DNA of 34,546 nt from Myxococcota bacterium (GTDB taxonomy: Bacteria > Myxococcota_A > Polyangia > JAAYKL01). The position numbers and the translations under genes were made by a program. This document shows positions 15,784-23,819 of the stretch, one piece after another. Numbering within the stretch: position 1 is the stretch's first letter; each line of letters begins with the position of its first letter. The notes beneath the pieces were generated by a model. The model saw only the letters and a list, made by a program, of their open reading frames with translations. It was not told the DNA's origin and searched no databases. The stretch lies in NCBI GenBank assembly GCA_030065855.1, contig JASJCT010000092.1:1-34546 (forward strand), read 5' to 3'.

Positions 15784-16446
15784 TTGAATTTTTCCGTTGC
15801 AGCGTTCGCGTTTGGCTTTCATTTTGATAAGGTGGGAAACTGGTATTCAAAGCCAACAGCCGCCAAGGTGTCGATAAAGAGGCGCGTCCCGGTCTTTATA
15901 TTTGGATTATGCTTGGCTGCCATTGCATTCTATGCGGTTTTATCTGACGCCTCTGAACGCTCGAATCCCTCACCTCCGCCACCGGCGATTGCGTTTGCAA
16001 AAAACGCCGAGGGCACCAAGGGCCTAAAGCTTACCATTTACCTGAGAACAGATATGGCCACTGCATGGCCCCTTTTATCCCAACCCAACAGCGGCGCATA
16101 CCTCTTTGACAACGTAACCTCCATTCGACCGCTTCCGAATAAGGCTCATCTTTACGCATTTCAGATAGATTCGATCATCGGCGAAAAGAACGTTATCTGC
16201 TCCATGAGGGCTGACCAGAAAATGCACACGGTACGTTGGCACCGCGTATGGGGGGATCTGCATCGCTTCGAAGGATCTTGGCGCATTGAACCGGCAGAGG
16301 CATTCCCCGGGTTTATTCGGGCGGAATACGTAAATTTCATCGATCCCGGGGGTATCGCCGGGTTGCTGATGACCAACAGCAGAAGAAAACGCATGGTCGA
16401 GAAGATGATCCCAAAACTCCGCCAGCTGGTCGAAACCGGGCGTTGA
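15784..16446 (+). CDS. Membrane-anchored SRPBCC/START-like protein
   Basis: A protein of up to 220 residues with one N-terminal membrane segment (VPVFIFGLCLAAIAFYAVL, about 36-54), a Pro-rich spacer, and a C-terminal domain of about 145 residues that reads like the SRPBCC/polyketide-cyclase fold: the segment TDMATAWPLLSQPNSGAYLF is the typical opening in which a ligand-binding helix follows the first strand, and the C-terminal helix MVEKMIPKLRQLVETG closes the fold. The ligand is unknown. The start is uncertain: 15784 is TTG, and in-frame GTG codons at 15832 or 15868 are alternatives; none has a strong ribosome binding site. It runs convergent to the MFS gene with a 50-base gap. Confidence 0.65.
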   Translation: MNFSVAAFAFGFHFDKVGNWYSKPTAAKVSIKRRVPVFIFGLCLAAIAFYAVLSDASERSNPSPPPPAIAFAKNAEGTKGLKLTIYLRTDMATAWPLLSQPNSGAYLFDNVTSIRPLPNKAHLYAFQIDSIIGEKNVICSMRADQKMHTVRWHRVWGDLHRFEGSWRIEPAEAFPGFIRAEYVNFIDPGGIAGLLMTNSRRKRMVEKMIPKLRQLVETGR

Positions 16447-16496
16447 CATGGGGAACCACCCGACAGTCCAACCCGGCACCCTCCTTCGCAGTTGCC

Positions 16497-17699
16497 TTAA
16501 TCGGGTCTGGTGATGGCCGGGCTGTTTTGCTTTACAGCCAAGCCGCAGGTGATCAAAGCGATGATGGATAATCCAGCTGGAACTGCCCAAAAGCTGGGAT
16601 AGCTCGGACCGTCGGTGGGATTGAGGACAAAGTAATCGAAGCAGGTACCAGCCAAGAGGTTGGCCGAGACACTGCCTAACCCAAAGGTAATAATGGCAAA
16701 CAGCTGGTGTAGACCGGTTCGGGATTGGGGATCGCAGTGGTCGTCCACGGCCATAAATACGGTTGTGAAAAAGAAAGCATAGGCAATGCCATGGGCAGCA
16801 ATCCCCGAGATGATGATCAGGGTTGTGCCTTCCAAACAAAAGGCACCAAAGCGCCAGATTTCTGCCAGGATGCCCAGGATCATAACCGTCTTTAAGCTGA
16901 TTTTTTTAAGTAGGACAGCCAGGGTTGCCATGGCGGCGATCTCTATTATTTGGCCGATGCTCATCAACGGCATGATCGATGCGTCGTCATACGCGAGATG
17001 CCGCAGAAACGGGGCAGCGCCAAAGTAATAAAACCGGTCCACAATCCCAACCATCAGGCTGACGGCCGCCAACAGCAACACCTGGGGACGAAGGAATACT
17101 CGGAGGGATTCCTTGGGAATCAGGCTTGTTGGTGAACGGGGCGCCACGGGTCTCTTGGGCAGGGTAAGGGCATAAACAGCCAGTACCAGCGAGCTGATCG
17201 CCGATAAGGTGAGGGCATCCGGCAGCATGTCTGATGATGTGTCTGGGTCGCCGCCCCGCAGCCAGAAAAAGCCAAACATCCAGGCCACAACCACCCATCC
17301 GATAGTGCCAAAGACCCGGATATTGCCGAATCGCCGGCTGCCCGTTCCCAGATGATGAAAAGTAATGGCGTTGGTCAAGGGTACTGTGGGACCGAAGGCC
17401 AGGGCATAACATAGATATATGGGCGCCACGTGGTTGAATTCGGTTTGCCTGCCGAGCAAAACCATCAGGCCTGCGGCGATGAGGTGGCACAGGGAGAGCA
17501 GATGCTTGGCAAGGATCAACCGGTCAGCCACAAAAAAACCCACCACTGGTGAGACCAGGGCAGCGAGAGACGACATACCCAATACAACGCCGATTTGGAT
17601 ACCGGTGAAATGGAGATAGTCCTTTAAGTAGAGGCTTAAAATGGGCAGTACGGCGCCCATGGCAAAGTACTGGAGAAACATCATCACTGCTAGGCGCAT
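16497..17699 (-). CDS. MFS transporter, nucleoside:H+ symporter-like (NupG family)
   Basis: A 400-residue inner-membrane transporter with about twelve hydrophobic helices. The opening LQYFAMGAVLPILSLYL, the loop between helices 2 and 3 with FFVADRLILAKH, and FGNIRVFGTIGWVVVAW in the middle match the layout of NupG/XapB-type nucleoside:proton symporters (compare RIWGTIGF in NupG), so nucleoside or a related solute is the likely substrate, with moderate certainty. ATG 17699 has GAGGGG directly upstream. It starts 22 bases after the HAD phosphatase gene on the same strand, so the two are likely co-transcribed; a phosphatase beside a nucleoside carrier would fit nucleotide salvage. Confidence 0.8.
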   Translation of the reverse strand: MRLAVMMFLQYFAMGAVLPILSLYLKDYLHFTGIQIGVVLGMSSLAALVSPVVGFFVADRLILAKHLLSLCHLIAAGLMVLLGRQTEFNHVAPIYLCYALAFGPTVPLTNAITFHHLGTGSRRFGNIRVFGTIGWVVVAWMFGFFWLRGGDPDTSSDMLPDALTLSAISSLVLAVYALTLPKRPVAPRSPTSLIPKESLRVFLRPQVLLLAAVSLMVGIVDRFYYFGAAPFLRHLAYDDASIMPLMSIGQIIEIAAMATLAVLLKKISLKTVMILGILAEIWRFGAFCLEGTTLIIISGIAAHGIAYAFFFTTVFMAVDDHCDPQSRTGLHQLFAIITFGLGSVSANLLAGTCFDYFVLNPTDGPSYPSFWAVPAGLSIIALITCGLAVKQNSPAITRPD

Positions 17700-17721
17700 C
17701 TTCCCCTCGCCTGAATCTGAA

Positions 17722-18507
17722 TTAAATACCCAAGAAGTAACGTAGTTGGGTCAGGGTATTGATGATGTGGTCCGGAATAATCGTTGGATCTGCCCCGTGG
17801 GGATCTCCCCTATCCACCAACACGGCAGAAATGCCCGCAGCATGGGCACCGGCGATATCGCTCTTCACGCTGTTGCCCACCATCAGTGCCCGATCAGGCG
17901 TCCCACCGAGTCTTCTAAGGGCGTGTTCAAAAACAAATGGGTCTGGTTTGCACCGTCCCAGGTCTCCCGAAATCACAATAGTGTCAAAATAGTGTGCGAG
18001 TCCTGACCCTTGTATTTTCTCCCGCTGCAGGCAGGACAACCCATTGGTAATCAACCCCAGTTTGAACCTTCCCTCAAGGGCCTGGAGCACTGGCTCGCTG
18101 TTTTCAAAAATCACGTGACGTTTCCGTCGCTCCAGTGGGAATGTCTCTGCCAAAGCTCCTGCAAGATCTGGATCGTCGATGCCGCAGGAGCAAAGGGCGG
18201 CCTGCCACGCGGAAAACCGATAGGTGGGGGCAAAGTTCCTCAGTGCAGCCAAGTCAGGGTCGTCTCCTTCAAAGCGTGCCCACAACCCTTCCCATGAACT
18301 GACGCCAATGCGAACGCAGTAGTCCCGCGCTGGCGCCCCATACCAAAGGGGTTTGGCCTCACTAAAAACAGCGTCAACCAGTTGGTCTGTGTCTACGGAG
18401 TATTTCTCGGCAGCGACCCGGGCCGTCGCCTTCATTGCGGCTGTGGCAGAAGCCACTTCGACGAGCAGGGTGTCGTCCAGGTCAATCAGTATGCAGTCCA
18501 CGTTCAA
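17722..18507 (-). CDS. HAD-superfamily phosphatase
   Basis: A 261-residue hydrolase with all four HAD motifs: DLDDTL (nucleophile Asp9 and acid Asp11) at the N-terminus, LITNGLS (motif II), the lysine of GRCKPDPF (motif III) and MVGNSVKSDIAGAHAAG (motif IV). A helical cap domain lies between motifs I and II, as in the YjjG/L-2-haloacid dehalogenase branch, whose members commonly dephosphorylate nucleotides or sugar phosphates. The start at 18507 is TTG, seven bases after GAGGA; a GTG two codons later is possible. It precedes the MFS transporter with 22 bases between, suggesting a two-gene operon. Confidence 0.85.
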   Translation of the reverse strand: MNVDCILIDLDDTLLVEVASATAAMKATARVAAEKYSVDTDQLVDAVFSEAKPLWYGAPARDYCVRIGVSSWEGLWARFEGDDPDLAALRNFAPTYRFSAWQAALCSCGIDDPDLAGALAETFPLERRKRHVIFENSEPVLQALEGRFKLGLITNGLSCLQREKIQGSGLAHYFDTIVISGDLGRCKPDPFVFEHALRRLGGTPDRALMVGNSVKSDIAGAHAAGISAVLVDRGDPHGADPTIIPDHIINTLTQLRYFLGI

Positions 18508-18670
18508 TCAATAATCCTCGGCCACAGGAGCGGCAGTTATACTTGAACTGTTTTATAAATACGATTCTAAAAAAGCTTCGTTTCAAAGAAGTGGTGGTTT
18601 GTTTGCACTTGCGACTGGAACTCAACTTTTAGATAAACTCGGCTTATATGAAAAAAAAGGATCAGAGCCC

Positions 18671-20299
18671 ATGAAAAATATACCAGATCTATTAAATCAT
18701 ATGCCGCAGCCAGCTCGGGATTTGGCCCAGGCAAGGGATGAGTTGGCATTTGCCTTTACTTCTGGTGACTCGGCCGGCGCCTTGCAAAAGGCACTTGACC
18801 GAGGATCTGTGTCAGATTCAGATTGGCAGCCGGATTGTTTTGCCGAAGACCTATTTGTTGACGAATTGATCAACAGCTGTCTTGGTTTTGAGTTGGACAA
18901 CGTCAAGGCACCGCCAAGTGCAGCATTTCTCAAGCGCGTTTTGTGCGCTCCCCCAGCAGATCTGGATTCGGTGTTGTTTCGTCAACAGGTGCTGCGGGAC
19001 CTGCTTGAGAGCCCAAACGTGCGTGAAGCGTTTGAAATCATGTACCGCAAGTTGATCAAACTGCGTACCGTATTGGATTCAGCCGCACTGATGGGCCGTG
19101 TCTATTCAACGCGGCGGCAGATAGACATTCTCGTCGAGATCAAAGAAACCGTGGATCTAATGGCAGGGGCATTTGTCGCCAGTCGATCTGGTATCTCCCG
19201 CATTAAGGATTATGCCTGCGAGTTTCAGGCAAGTGACGGCTATAAGACCTTAGCTGAGTTTCTCGACTATGAAGACAACCTGGCACAAGTGCAGCTACAC
19301 CTGCGCGTGGGGGCAGACGGAGCGGTGCGCGCATTTCGCATCGTATCGATTAAAGAAAACAAAAAAAACCGATTCTTCGATTCACCCTTATCTCGGTTCA
19401 TCGCAAGAATGAGGTTGCTTTTCCGCGGCTATGGAACGTCAAACGACGAGTTGATCGCACGGTGGGTGGATGCGGTCTTTAACGGCGTGAGAGATATGTT
19501 GAGCCACTTCTTGCAGTTGATTGGCGACATGGAATTCTACCTCGCTGCATTGGCCTTTCGCGATTTGTGTCTATCCAAGGGGTTAACGGTCTGTTTTCCG
19601 GATTTTCTCGATTCCGACAGTGAATCGGGTCGAGAGGTGGCATCCCTGTTTAACCCATTGCTATTGAACCAGGAACAGCCACCGGTCCCCTGTCGGATAG
19701 GGACGACATGCAGCGATGCAATCGTTATCATCACTGGTCCCAATTCAGGTGGCAAGACCCGCCTGCTCCAAGCCCTTGGCCTGCTGCAACTGCTCGCCCA
19801 GTCCGGTTTTTTCGTACCTGCCAAACGAGCGCGCGTTCGCTTTGCCTCGGGATTGTTCGTGTCATTGCTAGAAACTGTCAAAGCTGACCAAAAAGAGGGA
19901 CGGTTGGGTATGGAGCTGTTGCGAGTGAGGCAGCTTTTTGAAAAATCAAAACCCAATTCGCTGATACTCCTAGACGAGCTCTGTTCCGGGACCAATCCCT
20001 CTGAAGGCGAGGAGATTTTCCAGCTCGTGATCTCGTTGCTGAGGGAGGTTCAACCCGAGGCCTTTATCTCCACCCATTTTTTGCGGTTGGCCAAACATTT
20101 GGCCGGTGAAGACACAGGGCTGGGCCTAGAATTTTTTCAAGTCGACCTCGATAGTGACCACGTGCCAACATATCGTTTTATCAGCGGTGTGGCTGAGACT
20201 TCATTGGCGCAACAAATAGCGCGACGACTCGGCGTAACTCGCGCTGATTTATTGGCGCTGATCAGAAAAAATACAGCAACTGCCGGTTCTCCTGAATGA
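18671..20299 (+). CDS. MutS-family ATPase without the mismatch-recognition domain
   Basis: A 542-residue protein. The C-terminal third is the MutS ATPase: Walker A GPNSGGKT at about 356-363, Walker B LILLDE at 431-436 followed by LCSGTNPSEGEE, then ISTHF. The ~350 residues in front look like the helical core/lever region (domains III and IV), while the N-terminal mismatch-binding domain of MutS1 with its Phe-x-Glu motif is not seen. There is no Smr domain as in MutS2. Such stand-alone MutS-like proteins are widespread and of unknown role; DNA-structure binding is inferred. ATG 18671 is preferred to an upstream TTG at 18599 because an AAGGA precedes it and the intervening residues look non-coding. 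Confidence 0.85.
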   Translation: MKNIPDLLNHMPQPARDLAQARDELAFAFTSGDSAGALQKALDRGSVSDSDWQPDCFAEDLFVDELINSCLGFELDNVKAPPSAAFLKRVLCAPPADLDSVLFRQQVLRDLLESPNVREAFEIMYRKLIKLRTVLDSAALMGRVYSTRRQIDILVEIKETVDLMAGAFVASRSGISRIKDYACEFQASDGYKTLAEFLDYEDNLAQVQLHLRVGADGAVRAFRIVSIKENKKNRFFDSPLSRFIARMRLLFRGYGTSNDELIARWVDAVFNGVRDMLSHFLQLIGDMEFYLAALAFRDLCLSKGLTVCFPDFLDSDSESGREVASLFNPLLLNQEQPPVPCRIGTTCSDAIVIITGPNSGGKTRLLQALGLLQLLAQSGFFVPAKRARVRFASGLFVSLLETVKADQKEGRLGMELLRVRQLFEKSKPNSLILLDELCSGTNPSEGEEIFQLVISLLREVQPEAFISTHFLRLAKHLAGEDTGLGLEFFQVDLDSDHVPTYRFISGVAETSLAQQIARRLGVTRADLLALIRKNTATAGSPE

Positions 20300-20328
20300 A
20301 TTGAAGACCCCTATTCCCCAACACCCGC

Positions 20329-21786
20329 TCAGGGATTTAGCAACCTCGCGATTGTAGTGACGATTTTTTCTTGGTAGGCCCTGGCTGCCGAGACATACCC
20401 CGGCGCATCGTTGATCAGAATTGAAAACGCGATTGCCCGCGTCCCTGTCCTGTCGATCACATACCCAGAAAGGGTGGCCACATCGGCCAACGTGCCTGTC
20501 TTGGCCCGTACATATCGGCGGACCATCTCGCCTTGGTATCTGGATTTTAACGTGCCGTCCACACCACCGGTGGCGAGCTGATTGACGAATTCTGGCCGAA
20601 TGCTGCTGTCGAGGAACGCTGCCCGCAGCACCGCGACGATCTGGCGCGGCGAGAACCGATTTGCATCGAACAAGCCCGACCCGTTGCGATAGGTATAGTG
20701 CTCCTTGGCAAGGCCCCATTTTTCGAGAACATCAGCCGCCGTACCAAGGGCCAATGCCCACGTGCCAGGATCGCGGCTCGCCTCTGCACCCATGGTCTTG
20801 AGGACCATCTCGGTGACAAAGTTGTTCGATTTTTTGCCCGTCTCCAACAGGATGACAGATAGGGGAGGGGAGGTATGCTCGGCGAGCACTGGTGTGCCAG
20901 GGGGCACCATGCCCACTTGGACCCCACCGCCAACAGATATGCCAGATGCTTCGAGCACGGACTTGAGTCCATACCCGGCAAAGAGGGATGGATTGTCAAT
21001 GCGCCGGTAGTAGGTCCTGGGATGGGCACCCAGGGGCACCTGACCCCAGGCGCGAAGCCTCGTCCTGTTTTCCATTTTTATGGCAGATATTTTGGGGTTA
21101 TGGGCACCTTTTGCAAGGGTTACTGTATCGTTGTCCAAAATCGCGTATTCCGCGGGGTCCACAAAGACGCGGGCTGGTGTTGCGGGTTGGCGGCCTGGGC
21201 TGATGGTGATGCGCAAGGCGTTGTGATTCAACGATACCGCGCCCACAGGACTGCGAAATGCGGCATCTTCATTGGGCTGTTGGTCGTATGCGTAGGGTTC
21301 ATTATTGTCATCGAAGTACGTATCATCTACAACGACGCCCCCTTCTACGCGTCGCACCCCCTGGGCTGTGAGGGTTCGCACCATTTTCCACAGATCTTCG
21401 GTGGCCAATGTAGGGTCGGCATGCCCTTTGATATAGATAGGGCCTCGTATCACCGCGCTGTCCTGCCTGCCAAAAAGGCGCGTTGCAAAGCGGAATTCAG
21501 GCCCCAGGGTTTTGAGGGCACACGCAGCAGTGATGATTTTTACATTTGAGGCTGGGTTTAGTTGTTTATCTCCGTTTTTTTCAAAAATCTCCCGTCCGGA
21601 GGCCACATCGGTAACGACCAAGCCTACGGTAGCATTGCCCGGTCCATTGCCAACCGCAGCTGAAATCGCTCGGCCGAGTTTATCGAAATCAATTGCCTGG
21701 CGTTGGTTTTCTTGGGCGCGGGCTGTCCCGATGAGGAGTACCCCAATCAACGCGAGGCGCCAGATGGATCGTATGGCCCTGTCCAT
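20329..21786 (-). CDS. dacB: D-alanyl-D-alanine carboxypeptidase/endopeptidase, PBP4 type (S13)
   Basis: A 485-residue periplasmic penicillin-binding protein that trims or cleaves peptidoglycan stem-peptide cross-links. It opens with a Sec signal peptide (RLALIGVLLIGTARA). The active-site motifs of class C PBPs are all present: SNVK (catalytic Ser80, Lys83), SNN in KKSNNFVTEM, and KTG in RAKTGTLADV. The long insert between the first two motifs is typical of PBP4/S13 enzymes. ATG 21786 is chosen because GGAGGAG lies upstream of it; the six extra codons starting at TTG 21804 would overlap that ribosome binding site. Its 3' end is close to that of the MutS-like gene, with 29 bases between. Confidence 0.92.
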   Translation of the reverse strand: MDRAIRSIWRLALIGVLLIGTARAQENQRQAIDFDKLGRAISAAVGNGPGNATVGLVVTDVASGREIFEKNGDKQLNPASNVKIITAACALKTLGPEFRFATRLFGRQDSAVIRGPIYIKGHADPTLATEDLWKMVRTLTAQGVRRVEGGVVVDDTYFDDNNEPYAYDQQPNEDAAFRSPVGAVSLNHNALRITISPGRQPATPARVFVDPAEYAILDNDTVTLAKGAHNPKISAIKMENRTRLRAWGQVPLGAHPRTYYRRIDNPSLFAGYGLKSVLEASGISVGGGVQVGMVPPGTPVLAEHTSPPLSVILLETGKKSNNFVTEMVLKTMGAEASRDPGTWALALGTAADVLEKWGLAKEHYTYRNGSGLFDANRFSPRQIVAVLRAAFLDSSIRPEFVNQLATGGVDGTLKSRYQGEMVRRYVRAKTGTLADVATLSGYVIDRTGTRAIAFSILINDAPGYVSAARAYQEKIVTTIARLLNP

Positions 21787-21980
21787 GTGCTTTGTCTCCT
21801 CCAATCGTCAACGGGGTCGATTATAGTGGCCTCAGTGCCGAGAATCCAGGGTTGTCCGTCTATTTTGCGCTGTCCCTGGACGATGTGGCTTGACGCCCAT
21901 GGCACTTGGGGGTAGATACTCCCCAAATGTGTCGAAAGTGGGTCACACCACCTTCGTCGGCGACAGAGGAATAGAATAAA

Positions 21981-22238
21981 ATGGCTAAAGCAGAAAAAAT
22001 GAACCGAGGCGTATCCTCCCGCGCTCAACGCAAAGGGGGTGTGGAAATCAAACTTCCCCCGGGGGTCCACGGACTCGATGCCCACGGCAATATTTTTGCA
22101 TCCCTGCCAGAGCTGAGCCGTGTGGCGCCCAAGTATTTTACCTTGGATGAAATAAAAGAAGCCTTTGCAGCGGGTCGACTGGCCTCGTTTTCCGAGGATC
22201 ACGTCAAGCAGCTCGAAGGGTTGATGGCCCGCAAATAG
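21981..22238 (+). CDS. Small basic hypothetical protein, 85 aa
   Basis: An 85-residue protein that I do not recognise. The N-terminal 20 residues are rich in Lys, Arg and Ser (MAKAEKMNRGVSSRAQRKGG); the remainder is mixed and probably helical, with TLDEIKEAFAAGRLASFSEDHVKQLEGLM. GAGGA lies about ten bases before ATG. The next gene begins 11 bases after its stop, so the two are probably co-transcribed. No signal peptide, no membrane segment, no cysteines. Confidence 0.7.
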   Translation: MAKAEKMNRGVSSRAQRKGGVEIKLPPGVHGLDAHGNIFASLPELSRVAPKYFTLDEIKEAFAAGRLASFSEDHVKQLEGLMARK

Positions 22239-22249
22239 TCCTTGAAAGA

Positions 22250-22702
22250 GTGACCCCAGCGCTCATCTATCTCGACCACAAAGCATTCCCCATACCTGCC
22301 GGGATACGAGACCGTATGCGCGAGATATATCGGGATCTGGCAAGAGATCTCTTGCAAAACACCCTTACCTGCCTGGGCTGCGGCGATTGCTGTCATTTGG
22401 AACAGTGGGGACATGAGCTTTGGATGACCCACCTCGAACTCTATGTGCTGATTTCAGAACACGGACTGCGCCGGCCGACCCCAGGCGGTACCTGCCCCTA
22501 TCTTCGCGAGAAACGGTGTGATGCGAGGACCGGTCGCGCCTTGGGCTGTCGTGTGTTTTTTTGCCGCGATCCCCATCAACAGGCTGAACGCCTCTACGAG
22601 ACCTACCTCAACAGAATCCGCGAACTAGCAGGGGAAACAGGCGTGGATTTATACTACGGCGAGCTTTTGAGAAGCCTTGGGCACGTCGAGTACCGGCCCT
22701 GA
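22250..22702 (+). CDS. YkgJ-like cysteine-cluster protein (putative zinc or Fe-S binding)
   Basis: A 150-residue protein with the N-terminal cluster CLGCGDCC, then CPYLREKRC and CRVFFC, the cysteine layout of the YkgJ/CxxCxxxCC family assumed to bind zinc or iron-sulfur. Biochemical role unknown. The GTG at 22250 is read as the start with a weak GAAAGAG before it; an ATG 66 bases downstream would still include the whole cluster. The gene runs convergent into the hypothetical gene on the other strand, overlapping it by 54 bases at the 3' ends. Confidence 0.8.
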   Translation: MTPALIYLDHKAFPIPAGIRDRMREIYRDLARDLLQNTLTCLGCGDCCHLEQWGHELWMTHLELYVLISEHGLRRPTPGGTCPYLREKRCDARTGRALGCRVFFCRDPHQQAERLYETYLNRIRELAGETGVDLYYGELLRSLGHVEYRP

Positions 22703-23041
22703 GGGCGGTGTCATGTTGTTGATTTTCGGCATCCGACGGATGGGTGAGACAGACCATACGATGTCATATACATCTACAATGGTGCGCTCGGGTCGAAATA
22801 CGTCCTCCACACGTGTGGTCAGCACTTCTTGGGACTGGGAAAAAAACCGAAGGGGATGGCCGAGATAGTCGAACATGGAAGGGCGCTGCTCGAGCAGCAT
22901 GCCAATTGCCTCGCTAAGCGAAATCCAAACACCGGTTTTCTTGTCGCGCACGGCAATGCACACGCCCGAACGCACGTGGTACTGTCGATTTCTGGTTGAG
23001 AAAACCGCGTGTATTCGCCTATCAGGACCTTTGTACGGCAT
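22649..23041 (-). CDS. Hypothetical protein, 130 aa, convergent overlap
   Basis: A 130-residue soluble protein that I cannot assign. It opens with MPYKGPDRRIHAVFSTR, which suggests a beta-strand-rich domain, and continues with RSGVCIAVRDKKTGVWIS and RTIVDVYDIVWSVSPIRR. ATG 23041 has AAGGAGT seven bases upstream, a strong signal that the gene is real. Its last 54 bases overlap the end of the YkgJ-like gene on the opposite strand. The N-terminal GPDRR resembles the start of some PilZ-type or DUF proteins, but the rest does not match clearly. Confidence 0.65.
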   Translation of the reverse strand: MPYKGPDRRIHAVFSTRNRQYHVRSGVCIAVRDKKTGVWISLSEAIGMLLEQRPSMFDYLGHPLRFFSQSQEVLTTRVEDVFRPERTIVDVYDIVWSVSPIRRMPKINNMTPPSGPVLDVPKASQKLAVV

Positions 23042-23122
23042 GCTGGACTCCTTACCGACTGCGCTCACGTCGCGTATGCATAGTGGTAGAATAAAGGAAA
23101 AGACAAAGGGGGGTCAAAATAT

Positions 23123-23665
23123 TTACTTTTCTTCTCGAACAAAAAGCACCCGTTGCTCAGGCCAATTTACCCCGACCAGGGTGCCATTTTTCACAAACCG
23201 ATCGAGGCCCATTTTTTGGGTCAATATTCGAATCACGCCCCCATGGGTAAATATGAGGTGTCGTTCTGGAGAAAGGGATCCCAAAAAATCGATCAGGCGG
23301 GTCCTGACTTGCACGACAGTTTCTCCTCCTGGGGGGCTGAACGTTTCGAAGTTGGTGAATGTTTGCTGCACGTCGCTGGGGACGTCATCCCAGATCGACC
23401 CCTCCAAGTCGCCGAAATGAATCTCTCTAAGCCGCGGTTCCTCAACAGCATCGCCATAGGCAATTCGGGCTGTTGAGATAGCGCGCTGGAGGTCAGAGGT
23501 CCACACGCCCCCAAAGTGTTGACCGACGAGCAGGGGTCTGAGCTGTTGTGCCTGGTGCTCTCCTTTGGCTGTAAGAGGCACGTCGCTCCACCCAGCAAGC
23601 CGGTGGGTCGCATTCCAATCTGTTTCTCCATGTCGGACCAGCCAAAGTTCGAGGGTCTTACCCAT
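23123..23665 (-). CDS. Histidine phosphatase (phosphoglycerate mutase-like)
   Basis: A 180-residue enzyme of histidine phosphatase branch 1. The catalytic RHG motif is at residues 11-13 (LVRHGETDWN) with His12 as phospho-acceptor, the family glutamate lies in IHFGDLEG, and the second histidine in IFTHGGVIRIL. Size and motifs fit alpha-ribazole phosphatase or broad acid phosphatase relatives (CobC/GpmB-like); no cobalamin gene is nearby to support the former. ATG 23665 has GGAAGG upstream; the reading frame extends further to 23725 without better starts. Confidence 0.88.
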   Translation of the reverse strand: MGKTLELWLVRHGETDWNATHRLAGWSDVPLTAKGEHQAQQLRPLLVGQHFGGVWTSDLQRAISTARIAYGDAVEEPRLREIHFGDLEGSIWDDVPSDVQQTFTNFETFSPPGGETVVQVRTRLIDFLGSLSPERHLIFTHGGVIRILTQKMGLDRFVKNGTLVGVNWPEQRVLFVREEK

Positions 23666-23819
23666 GTCGCCTTCCCAGTAGATGTGGTACCCAGCGGCGT
23701 CCTCTAATATGGCGCGCCGGATCACTCGCCAGATAGTGGCATTTTTACCACATCGGGCTCAATGTGAATAAGGGGTTGTCTTTTAAAGATTTATTATTGA
23801 TAGTAGAGGTCATAACATC

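Noticed and set aside
16075..16839. 254-aa minus-strand ORF across the SRPBCC and MFS genes
   Set aside because: It is rich in His, Arg and Cys and out of frame with the clearly membrane-type MFS gene; no start signal.
20547..21549. Long ORFs opposite and inside dacB
   Set aside because: The minus-strand dacB frame has all three penicillin-binding motifs and a signal peptide; the other frames show no motif.
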